Of a DNA stretch of 14,918 nucleotides, positions 1 to 8,844 are shown in pieces; position 1 is the first letter of the stretch; each line of letters opens with the position of its first letter. The stretch is from Gonium pectorale (lineage: Eukaryota; Chlorophyta; Chlorophyceae; Chlamydomonadales; Volvocaceae). The translations under genes were made by a program, and so were the position numbers. The DNA is taken from NCBI GenBank assembly GCA_001584585.1, contig LSYV01000010.1, forward strand, positions 93,665-108,582. Reading direction: 5' to 3'. The notes under the pieces are model-generated. The model ran no database searches, was not told the origin of the DNA, and saw nothing but the letters and a program-made list of their open reading frames with translations.

Positions 1-39
1 AACCACCACCACCACCCACGCACAATCCCCCCTCTCCAG

Positions 40-2210
40 CTCATCCTGGCCTTTCTGGTGACCATCCTGCGCTACGCCAAGTTCTGGTATTTCAACATGC
101 TGGTGTCTGCCAGCCTGGCGGGCTTCTTCGTGTCGCCGTTCTTCCTTGTATTCCACTTCACCATCTACTTCCTGGACTTCGACAGCGGTGAGTGCTCGCC
201 TGCGCCAGGCGGCGCAATGGCCGAAGGGCGGGTGGGCGGGAAGGAGAGGCGTGTCGGGATGTGGGTAGGACCGGGCAGGAGCGACGCGGCGCTGCACCAG
301 AGCTGTCTCGCCATTGCCATTCCGCATGATGGCCCGTGTGCCTTGCAGGCTGCCCGTTCGCCGCCGTACCAACTGCGCAGCAGCCTCCTCTCCCACCAGT
401 TTCTCCGTTGCTCCGCTCGCCTCCACCTTACCGCCCACGCTTCCCCGCCCCTCCGATCCCCCCGAAAATGATACAAGCCCATCCTCGTCAACTGTGTTTC
501 ACACCCGCCCCCTCTGACCTCCCTGGACACACGCCTACCCCGCCCCCCGCCCCCAGGCAAGCAGCTTGTCCTGGCCATCCAGCGCAGCGGCATCAACATC
601 CTCAACACCTTTGTGCTGGCGGTGCTGGCCATCTACGTGTTTGCGGTGGTGACGTTCCTGGTGTTCTCGGAGCCCACGCGAGTGGACAAAGGCGACGGGC
701 CGCCCTGCGACACCTTCTACCAGTGCATGGGCGCCCACATGCTGACGGGCATCATGGGCGACATCTCGAACCTGTTCAACTCGGATCTGTGGGACACGGG
801 TGAGTCGGGGGGCTTGGGGAGGCATGCCGGGGAAGAGTGTAGGAGGAAGGCGCGAGGAGGATGGGGAGCAGGGGGAGTAGAGGATGGGAGTGGAAGAAGT
901 GGGGGAGGGAAATGTCGTCGGCGGGCGGGCGGCGGGTGTCGGGCGGCGGGGAGGGCGGTGTTGCATGAGGGGCACGAGAACAAGGACGGCGCGGTGGACG
1001 ACCTTCATGACAAGCCCCAACCATTCCGCTCCCGGCCCCTTGGACACATGCGTCGGATGCCCGGCGTTCGTATTTCGACACGGTTCTGCCGAAACTACAG
1101 ACTTGGAGTGGTTGGTCCTTAATGATCCCCCTTCAATCCTTGTACCGCTCCCGCTCCCGCACCGCCTCCCCTACCCGCAGTCCCCTCGCAGGTGGGCCAG
1201 GACGGGCTGCAGCAGGCGCGGACCATCTTCGTTCTGACGTTCTTCATGATCTGGAACTTTGTGCTCAGGTGGGGCAGGCACCAGTTTGGATGGAGGCACA
1301 GGGACCGTGGAGGGGCTGCGAATCCTCAGGCTGCAGTCAATGGGGTCATGTGAATATGAAAGGCTGGGCCGAGCATGGGTTGTGCAGATGGCGCATCCCA
1401 AGGGCCGGCAGGGGCGGGCTGCTTGCCATGCTGCATTCCTGGGCCTACGGCTGACTTGCACAGTGGAGATTGTACGGTACCCGAACGCTATATGTTCAGG
1501 CATACCCACCAACCGCCCCGTTTTCCCCTCCCCTTCCAGTAACATTTTCGTGGGCCTGATCGCGTCCGCCTTCGAGGCCATCCGCGACGACCAGAACATT
1601 ATCACCTCGGACCGCCTGTCCAAGTGTCTCATCTGCAGCCAGGACATGTACCTGTTCAATGAGAAGATACAGGTGCGGGGGGGGGGAGGACGGGGTTCGG
1701 GAGGCCGCCAAGGCTGGGCGGCCCTGCCGACCGGCGGGTCGCCGGGTTTACACGTTTTCCCCCGCGTGCAAGCCCACGACTTCACACACCGCGTCCCAAC
1801 ACATAAAATCCCGTACGCATGGACGTAGCGCCTCAGCCTTCTTATCAATTCACGCTTCGTCACCTATTGTCGTTCCCATTCGGTTCAAGCCCGCCCGCAC
1901 GGCGTCTTGTGCTCTCAACTATTACCCACGGGGCCCCGCTCCGCCCCGCCGCTCTCCCGCTCAGGGTGGCTTTGACAAGCACGTTCTCAAGCAGCACAAT
2001 GCCCTGAGCTATACCTTCTACCTGCACCACCTGCGCTCCACCCCGCTGGAGGACTACACGTCGGCGGAGAGCGCCGTGAGCGCCGTCCTAGCGACCGCAA
2101 AGACCAGCACCGACAAGGGCACCTGGCTGCCGGTCAGCAAGTCGCTGGCGGTCATGCACGCGACAGCGGCGGCCAATGCGGGGAAAGACGGCAGCGCGGG
2201 AGGGCAATAG
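40..2210 (+). CDS. IP3-receptor/ryanodine-receptor-like Ca2+ release channel, C-terminal part (5 exons)
   Basis: Partial gene; the 5' end lies before the window. Exons: 40-187, 557-799, 1181-1268, 1540-1672, 1965-2210, all GT-AG and frame-consistent, giving 285 residues to a TAG stop. Fragment residues 1-49 contain hydrophobic helices ending in HFTIYFLDFD. Residues about 62-86 are an S5-like helix. C100 begins the pore (CDTFYQC), followed by the filter-like TGIMGD at 113-118. Residues about 145-171 form S6 (NIFVGLIASAFEAIRD). A zinc-binding linker follows: C189-x2-C192, then H210-x4-H215-N. These match, in order, the ion-transport domain and C2H2 linker of IP3R/RyR channels, which release Ca2+ from internal stores. 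The tail after the linker (about 70 residues) is shorter than in animal IP3Rs and shows no coiled coil. IP3R-like genes are known in Chlamydomonas and absent from land plants. Family assignment is firm; whether IP3 is the ligand cannot be told because the N-terminus is missing. Confidence 0.88.
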
Positions 2211-2888
2211 GAAGAAACGTAGAGGACCGATGATGGAGGCAGGGGAGTCGCTGGTGACTTATGTCAAACACGAACGCGGGAGGGGGGGCGGGAAAGGGAA
2301 AGTAAACGGCGGCGGCGGTTGTGCTCGATGCAGGACTCCGTGAACTGCCTGACACACGTGGAAATACACACGTGATGCTGCGGATGCTATAATACAACGG
2401 TACTATGGAGTGCATGCTTTGCGTGAAATGGGGTTTTGTGACCACACTGGGGCGCGTTGCGCTTCGGCACATATCAGGACTTGAAGCTGAGCAAGGGCAG
2501 GCCCACGGGGCAGGCCCTTGGGTTCTTTGATGAAAGTCGGCGCTCGTTGGAATGTACTTACGAATGTGCCGAATCTATTCGGCCTAAATTCATTCAAGAC
2601 AGTTTTCGGCTTGGCTCCCATGGTACTGCTTGTGTAGTACGGATGAGCAATGTGACCGTGTGTGGTTGCCCGTGATTGGCTTCGGGGCTGGAATGATTTC
2701 GAACCCGACCTAAGCTCGTCTGTTCTGTTCTTAAGGTGCAGGGTTGCTTCTCTTCTTGTGTGCGCCGTCGGTGTTTGGTCTTGGCTGCCGTGGTGCGCTG
2801 TAGTTAGGGCAGGGTTTCGGTGGTTGCTAGTGATTTAGTGACAAAATCAAAGTGTCCGGCGGGGGGCGCGGTGTCCTAGCTGGGGCGT

Positions 2889-2924
2889 GACAGGCAGCCC
2901 TCCCTCACGGGAGGGCTGCCTGTC
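2889..2924. repeat. Perfect 16-bp inverted repeat with 4-nt loop
   Basis: The left arm GACAGGCAGCCCTCCC (2889-2904) and the right arm GGGAGGGCTGCCTGTC (2909-2924) are exact reverse complements around a TCAC loop. The stem is very GC-rich and would be highly stable in RNA. It ends 36 bases before the TGTAA at 2961. It could be a 3'-end RNA structure or a small foldback element; the sequence alone does not decide. Confidence 0.9.
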
Positions 2925-2960
2925 CCTCCCGTTGTCTGCGCCCCTTATCGCCTCTCCGCC

Positions 2961-2965
2961 TGTAA
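2961..2965 (+). promoter_or_regulatory. TGTAA polyadenylation signal for the channel gene
   Basis: TGTAA is the standard polyadenylation signal of volvocine green algae, with cleavage usually 10-20 bases downstream. This is the first occurrence on the + strand after the stop at 2210. Confidence 0.5.
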
Positions 2966-3306
2966 CCTTTCCACAGCCCGTTAAATCCCGGCCCCGGCCT
3001 TGTTTAGTTTTGGCCATATACAAGGTGGCTTCTCTCCTCCGTGGTTAATTCCCGGTGGTAGGCCGGGTCCCCCCACGTTTGGGGTCCTGTACCGTTGATG
3101 CGCTCTCTCAGTGACCTACTTCGTAGCTTGAGAAGCTGGCCATCTCCCGTCGACAAAGCGTTTAACGTGCAGAACGTCACGTCTACAAAGTAACCGTTCC
3201 ACGATGTGCAACGTGAATGTCCCCTTTGCCCACGTCAGCTGCCAGTAGCAGATTGAAGGGCCGCAGGCAAGGGATAACGGAACGGGGGGGAGTAGTACGA
3301 ACACAG

Positions 3307-3311
3307 TTACA
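3307..3311 (-). promoter_or_regulatory. TGTAA polyadenylation signal for the kinase gene
   Basis: On the - strand this is the first TGTAA (TTACA on +) after the kinase coding end, implying a 3' UTR of about 530-680 bases. It leaves roughly 340 bases between the two convergent 3' ends, and nothing recognisable lies between them. Confidence 0.45.
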
Positions 3312-3589
3312 TTCTGACTGTGTTTCGCCGTCGTTACCGTCGTACAAAACTGACTCGGCGAGTCAGGAAACACCTCCAAGCGCACATGGACTTGTGCACA
3401 TCCGTCGGTCCGGATTCACCTGCGGAATCGCTACTCGGCAAACCTACAGCTTTAATCTCGCTCACAATGGTTCCACGTGCTACACCGACGAGTCTGCAAA
3501 ACACTTGGTAACGCGCCCGCTCTCAGCGTTTATCCTGGAATGAAGGGAGTTCCGCAAGTCCTCGTAGAGCTGCATGATGGAGGGCACCG

Positions 3590-3606
3590 GCGCTGCTCAG
3601 CAGCGC
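3590..3606. repeat. 8-bp inverted repeat with single-base centre
   Basis: GCGCTGCT and AGCAGCGC flank one central C. GGAGGG-like and CCCTCC-like tracts further out could extend it imperfectly. It falls in the inferred 3' UTR of the kinase gene. No function can be assigned. Confidence 0.6.
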
Positions 3607-3839
3607 TAACAGGCCCCCTCCCCGCCTGCGCGGTGCCCCTTGCTCTCAAGTGTCAAGACCGTATCGCCACCCCCTCTGTCATACATAACCCGTATCCTAC
3701 TGGTCGTTATCAGCGCATGTCAACGCACGCATTGCGTCGCGCGCCGCCATGCAGTTCATTGTGATGTACAGGCCACTTATTGGGTATATGCTGGCCAAGG
3801 GACGTGGCAGGCGTCGGATGACAAGCTGCGCCAACACGC

Positions 3840-6783
3840 CTACCGCGGACCTGCATGACGACAGCGAGCGGCGCAGACAAGGAGTTAGGGCGTATATTAG
3901 CTCCACTCACCCCACAGCCAATGAGCAAGCACAGCAGGGGCTCGGTTGAGAACCCAGCTCGAAGTGAGCCATACTATCAACGAAGGGGATCAGATGCATG
4001 CTGCAGACTCACCCTTGGGCGTGGTTGGCGGGTTGAAGTTGCCTTCTAGAATAAACTGGTGCTGGAGAGCCTCCGTTGCGCTCAGGCGCTTGGTGGGGTC
4101 AACCACCAACAGCTTGCGGATCAGGTCCTTGGCGCTGAGAGGGCACGGGAAATTGCAGGGAATTAGAACAAGTGTGGCGGTATGCTGAGCAGCGATGGGA
4201 ACAATCGTCAGTTGGGCCTTGATGGCCTTTCCGACGTGGGTTGATAGCAATTTTCCGTCCGCGCCGCATCTTCTAATATTACCACCCTTGTGTGTGCATA
4301 TGGGCCAATCACACCCGGGGCAAGTGAATGATGCCAGGACCCTTCTGTGCAGACTCCGCAGCAGCGCCCTTCTGGCCTCACCTCTCCGAGACCTTGTTCC
4401 ACACGGGGTCTCCAAAGCTGTACTTCCCCTTGCGAATCATGTCAAACAGCTGCGGCTCGCTGTCGCTCCAGAAGGGCGGGTAGCCGCCCAGCAGGATGTA
4501 CAGCACCACGCCTGCGCTCCACATGTCCACGCCAGGGCCGTACACGTGGCCCTTGGCGCCCACAATCACCTCGGGCGCCACGTACTGTGGCGTGCCGCAG
4601 ATGGTCTGCATGCCGTTGACGGCGTGCTTGGCGAGTCCGAAGTCCGCAATCTTGACCAGGCTGATGTCATCCTGCTTGGCCAGGAGCAGGTTCTCCAGCT
4701 TGAGGTCGCGGTGGACAACGTTCCTGTAGCGAAATGATCGGAACATCACGCAACTGGGTGCATCCTCGCCTTTCATCAGCAAATCACGAGTCAGATGGGT
4801 GATTTTTCCACTACTGAAGGTCGATGAGAGGAGAACAAGCCGATGAGGGGCGAAGAAGGCTTGGATTGGGATCTGGGTCGTCCCCGAGTTAGGACGGGAG
4901 CTGCAACGGCCCGTCATGCGTACCAAGCTGCCTAGAGCTGCAGGGCCGGTGTCCGTGCTGCAGCGGCAACCGCGTGCCTAAGCCCGACGCGTTCATAGCA
5001 CCATGAGTGTGCCCCACGACCCTGAGCGCTTCGTATGCGAAGCGAAACGGTGAGCGCGTAATGTTTCCCTTGCAAACAAAGCGCCAGGCATGATGGCACC
5101 TGGACAAACCCGAAAACCAAAAGTGGCAAGAGCCAGGTCGCAGTCGACGCCCCTTCCCGCCTTGCTCGAGCCCCGTTGTTGGTGCTTGTTGCGGAACATC
5201 CCAACGAGGACTAAGCAGACCATGCGCGCCAACGCCGTAACGAAGATGGACGATGTACGGGATCGGCCACACTGCACTCCACTTTATGTATGGAAAGTGT
5301 CGGGGGCGCTTACTGCACTGTTTCTGGTTTCAGGCGGAGTGCCTGCGCTTTGTCCGCAACAAGGAAACGCGGGCAGTTGCTGCCCGTTCCGAACAGCTGT
5401 CAGTTGCGTCCCAGCCTGCTCAATCCCACCCCCTCCCCAACCCGACCAACACAAGCCCCTCCTCACTTGCTATGCAGGTACTCAATGCCGCGCAGGACTT
5501 GCACAAAGCACAGCCGTGCCTCCGCCTCCGAGTAACTGCCCCGCTTGAGGACCGCCTCTAGCAGCTCGCCGCCCGTAAGGAGCTCCGTGATGAGGTACAC
5601 CTGCAACGAGGGCCCCAACAGTTCCGTCACAGGAGGTCGGACGCAGAAAACTGCAAGACACTTCGGCAGCCGCGAGCCAAAGCGAGCAAGAGCGCAGGCG
5701 AGGCGCCTGCGAGTTGGCCAGCCAGATGCGTTGGAACCCACATGGCATTGGGAATCTTGCTGCGTGAGGCGGGCAAGGTGGGGTAGCGTCACTGTCGCAG
5801 CTCACCTTGTTGCCCTCCTCAAAATACTCCTTTAGGAAGATGACGTTCTCGTGGTTCATGCCGCAGAGCAAGTCAATTTCCTTAAAGATGTCCTCCCTGT
5901 GCAGGTCGCGCGGGCAACAGCGCTGCCGTGGGTCACATGCGCGGGGGTGCGGCCGACAGGCACGTCCACATACCGTGTGTTCTCGTTCTCCCCGACCTCC
6001 TGCCCGACGGGCGGCAGCGCCATGATCTTGCATGCGTATTCTACACCGGTCGCGCGATCCGCAGCCAGCTTGACGACCGAGAAGCCTGCGGACGGCGGCA
6101 GTACACGAGCGTAAGCGCCATGCCATGCGGGAAGCAAGCGGCTTGCGTACCTCCTGTTCCGAGCGTTTTCCCTAGCTTATAGACATCTCGAAGTTTGACG
6201 TCCGTGCGTAGCTTGGACCTGCAGCAGCAGCGCATGCTGGCTTCACGCCGCATTCGGCTGCAGCGCTCCCGGAAGCATGTGCTCACCCTGGACGCGCTTG
6301 TGAAGGACCAAGACCAGTCTGAACGGGTGCCGGATGGGCTCCCGTTGATGCAGGTGCGTGGGCTGCTGCCATGGCCGGAGCGGCCACCTTTGGCGACCCC
6401 CTATCGATCGCCGGCTCCGCTGTCTTCGGGCTGGATACTGGAGCTGAGTTGCCAACGGGTGGCATAGTCTCCGCGGACGACTTCTGCTTTATCAGCTCTA
6501 TTTCCTCGTGCTTGACCCCGTTGTCGTGGTCCTGCGACCGCCTCCTACCGGGCGACTTTTCGTCGGCAACGGGGGGGATGACCTCGACCGGCTTTTGCGG
6601 GGCAGCAGACTGCTGGGGTGCCGTAGGCTTGGGAAGGGCGGGCGCCGGAAGGGGGGTTGCAGGCTTCCCTGGCTGGCTCGCGTCTGGCTTGGCCGGAGCA
6701 GCGGATGCGAACTGCTGTGTAGCTGGTGTGGGCACAGACGCTTTGGGGGAGCTATTGTCAGGCTTCCCGCAGAGATTTCCCAT
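3840..6783 (-). CDS. CaMK-group Ser/Thr protein kinase with N-terminal acylation motif (7-8 exons)
   Basis: Exons in order of transcription: 6783-6287, 6218-6151, 6085-5974, 5896-5806, 5600-5467, 4723-4382, 4134-4013 and, tentatively, 3850-3840 (ends G-P-R-stop, about 458 residues). All joins are GT-AG and in frame. MGNLCG at the start is a myristoylation (G2) and palmitoylation (C5) motif, so plasma or organelle membrane attachment is likely. Residues about 7-165 are Pro/Ala/Ser-rich linker. The kinase domain (about 179-447) has the glycine loop LGTGGFSVVK, catalytic Lys208, HRDLKLEN with Asp307, DFG Asp328, APE Glu352 and a canonical C-lobe, so it should be active. CDPKs share this N-terminus, but no EF-hands or autoinhibitory junction are visible. 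Start context AATATGG is favourable. Alternatively, if the final GTGAGT donor is not used, reading runs to a stop at 3990-3992 (462 residues). Confidence 0.87.
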
Positions 6784-6784
6784 A

Positions 6785-6811
6785 TTAGCACCTTGTAAAG
6801 TTCAGCTTCAT
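6785..6811 (-). other. Possible 9-codon upstream ORF abutting the kinase start
   Basis: An ATG at 6811 opens a reading frame of eight codons (MKLNFTRC) whose TAA stop ends one base before the kinase ATG at 6783. It lies where the 5' UTR must be. Such an arrangement can allow termination-reinitiation control. It could equally be chance, since the transcription start is unknown. Confidence 0.4.
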
Positions 6812-7586
6812 CTCGAGGACGGTCAAGTGTCTTAAGTGCGTTGGGTCTTCATTTGAATCGATTCACAGTAACAGCATTGTATCACAGCACAGCAGTTGTC
6901 ACTCTGAGAATGAGCCTCGCTATTGCCGTACTACGTTCGCGTATTGCGCCTGGCCAAAGTCGAATCGTCGCACACTGAGAGAAGAAGCGTCCGGGCGCAA
7001 AGAGGCGAGCCTCAGTCCTACTGAGCCGCGATGTAGCATGTCTATTGTGTCAAGTTGTCAGCTCCTCTTCGTGCTGCATTAACAGCATCACAGTCCCAGC
7101 GCCGTGCGGTAAAATAGCCAGTGCATTTGCTGGCTACCGATATGCAATAGACTTATAATGGACCTCGCGCATTTCTATTGGCTTAGGGCGTTCTAAGCGA
7201 GATGCGCAAGTGGAGATGCAAATCAATGCAAACCAAGCGTGATGTACGTTGGACCTGTAACCACAGGAAGCAAACTGGGCCGGTCATACACATGCCAGTC
7301 ATACACATGTGGGAGTGCACAAGTGAACGCTGATGGGCACGGCGAGCAAGAGGACGGTGATGGTGTGGCATTTGCTGCCCGCCTCACACCCAGAGGGGAG
7401 GGAGGGGGGTATATAACAAAAAGGACGGTAACGAGCGCAGGTCGCCAGCGCAAACACAGACGCCCAGCAACCGGGTGCGTGCGCGATCCACCGTGGGGAT
7501 GCAGAGATGCTTTGGATGGGATAGGTACGTCCCGGAGCGTTGCCGGCATGCAAGGGAAAGGTCACAAGGTGGGTCACACCACGCAC
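6812..7586. other. Intergenic region upstream of the kinase gene
   Basis: This stretch is less GC-rich than the genes and holds no supported exon on either strand. It presumably contains the kinase promoter and the rest of its 5' UTR. No convincing TATA box is visible. A short inverted repeat (TAGCCAG/CTGGCTA, arms 7115-7121 and 7130-7136, 8-base loop) and a short tandem repeat at 7283-7309 are the only local structures seen. Confidence 0.5.
7283..7309. repeat. Two tandem copies of GTCATACACATG
   Basis: The 12-base word GTCATACACATG occurs at 7283-7294 and again at 7298-7309, a 15-base period with a CCA spacer. It lies in non-coding sequence. Probably a small replication-slippage duplication. 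Confidence 0.8.
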
Positions 7587-7752
7587 CAGGATGCCCAGCT
7601 CCGCGCTTAGCGACTTGCCTAGCTGCGCCATGCTGCGCTTGGTAGCCCCGTAGGCGGCGAAGCGCGGCGTGGGGTTGCCGTCGGTGCCCGCGCCGTCCAT
7701 GTTGAACATGTGGCCGTGGCTGGACTGGGCGCGCATCACGCGGATCGCTTGC
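7587..7752 (-). pseudogene. Orphan exon of NOL/NYC1-type chlorophyll b reductase (SDR family)
   Basis: Reading on the - strand from about 7752 gives AIRVMRAQ, then GHMFNMDGAGTDG, then PTPRFAAYGATKRS and LGKSLSAELGIL, ending at a GTGCGT donor-like site. This matches the catalytic segment of NOL (NYC1-like) chlorophyll b reductases, plastid short-chain dehydrogenases that convert chlorophyll b to 7-hydroxymethyl chlorophyll a. The SDR Tyr and Lys of YGATK are present. The exons that should follow (the SPGMV-type segment) and precede it (Rossmann TGxxxGxG segment) are not found between the kinase gene and the LRR gene. The frame is intact and codon use looks normal, so the piece may be recent. 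The most likely explanation is a duplicated genomic fragment that kept part of its introns; a gene with very distant exons is less likely. The 5' edge is uncertain: AG acceptors occur just before 7752 and at AQ|SS. Confidence 0.72.
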
Positions 7753-8844
7753 GGATGACGGTTTGGGGTTGGCAGTTATGATGATATGATGATGATTGGT
7801 CACCGTAGGGTGCCATCGGGCTGAGGCTCGCGCTGGCGCGCTGCCTGTGGACGCTCCGACCATTGCAGCGCCTGCTGACTCGTTTTGCCCGTGCGTACAC
7901 CTGGAGGCGATTTGATGATGTGGTTACGGTCCTAGCTTTTGTTGACGTCACGGCTCCGTACGTGATGCACAAGAGCCTTGCCTGAGAAGCTGCCACTTTG
8001 CATCTGCTCCTCGGTCCTCTAGGTGATTGTCGTATTTGTGCTAGTTGTGTTATGTATGCGTGACGTAGTGCTGAAAGCAGGTGCGAGTCGTGTGTTCACA
8101 CACCGACACCGTTACATGGGGCAGCAGGGCGCACCATACATGATCATCCTCCCCGCCTTCGCTGCGCAACATTGGGTTACATCCGCAGCGTCTAAGAACC
8201 CCCAAACTGCTCTCTCACGGCAAGCACTGCAGCTATCCCACATACATATGCTCTGGGCTCGCATGCGCTTTCTCAGTAATTCCATGTTCAAGCCTTGGAG
8301 AACCATTGTTGGTGGCGGTGGGCTTCCCGCCATAAGCCGCCGGACTAAAAGTGCATGTGAAAAGTCCCTGAAAAATTGTAAACAATGCATCTCACAACCC
8401 CATCTCGCAGACCCCTCGCAGAGCAATAACCAGATGCACGCCGCCCTCGGCATTTTCTGCAGAGCCACCAGGCTCTATCCCTCCTGCCATGCGCCAAAGA
8501 ATGCACAGTGCGCAAACACTCGTGAACCCTCGACGCAGCCGAACGCCTGGTGGTATCCGACAGGACCTGCTACAGCAAAGTCCCTGTAACACCGGGCCGC
8601 ATTCGCCAACAATTTTGGTCCCCCCGCCTGCCAGCCCCACCTGCCAGCCTGCCAACAGCACACAACCCCACGTCACACGTACACGCAAGCAAGAAGTATA
8701 AACAAGCGGTGCCCAAGAGTACGCACTAGGAGGAGGTTCATAGCACTTGCTTGAAGACTATGCACGACGACGGCAGCTTGTTTACTATCTATGGGTGGCG
8801 CCCCGCTCTCCAGTGGCCACGGGGCGGCACCCGCTCGCCACAAC
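7753..8844. other. LRR gene 3' UTR and intergenic DNA
   Basis: No coding exon is supported here on either strand. The part from 8844 down to about 8177 is inferred to be the 3' UTR of the LRR gene, ending at TGTAA. The remainder, 7753-8160, flanks the chlorophyll b reductase fragment and shows only simple ATGATG-type stretches (around 7780-7797). Confidence 0.5.
8177..8181 (-). promoter_or_regulatory. TGTAA polyadenylation signal for the LRR gene
   Basis: First TGTAA on the - strand after the stop codon at 8845-8847; a second lies at 8112-8116. Either would give a 3' UTR of about 660-730 bases. Confidence 0.45.

Larger units (their letters stand above)
2211..2965 (+). other. 3' untranslated region of the channel gene (inferred)
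   Basis: From the TAG stop to the first downstream TGTAA on the + strand, at 2961-2965, lie about 750 bases with no supported coding exon. Long 3' UTRs ending at TGTAA are normal in volvocine algae. The segment contains the hairpin at 2889-2924. Open frames in it (for example around 2457-2675) have no recognisable protein content. Confidence 0.55.

Noticed and set aside
1192..1268. Alternative acceptor CTCGCAG|GTGGG for the third channel exon
   Set aside because: It shifts the frame and destroys the S6 sequence that continues through 1268; the acceptor before 1181 keeps the frame.
2680..2720. tRNA B-box-like word (GGTTCGAAATC) on the - strand
   Set aside because: The bases flanking it do not form a T-stem, and no A box, anticodon arm or acceptor stem could be built around it.
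3116..3906. Open frames on the - strand downstream of the kinase as possible EF-hand exons
   Set aside because: None shows a DxDxDG loop or plausible helix pattern, and stops are frequent; treated as 3' UTR and spacer.
4724..5466. Possible nested gene in the 743-bp kinase intron
   Set aside because: Open frames on both strands are present, but none has recognisable protein features; long introns are normal here.
7239..8589. Long + strand open frames around and opposite the chlorophyll b reductase fragment
   Set aside because: They are biased-composition shadows or chance frames with no family resemblance and no splice support.
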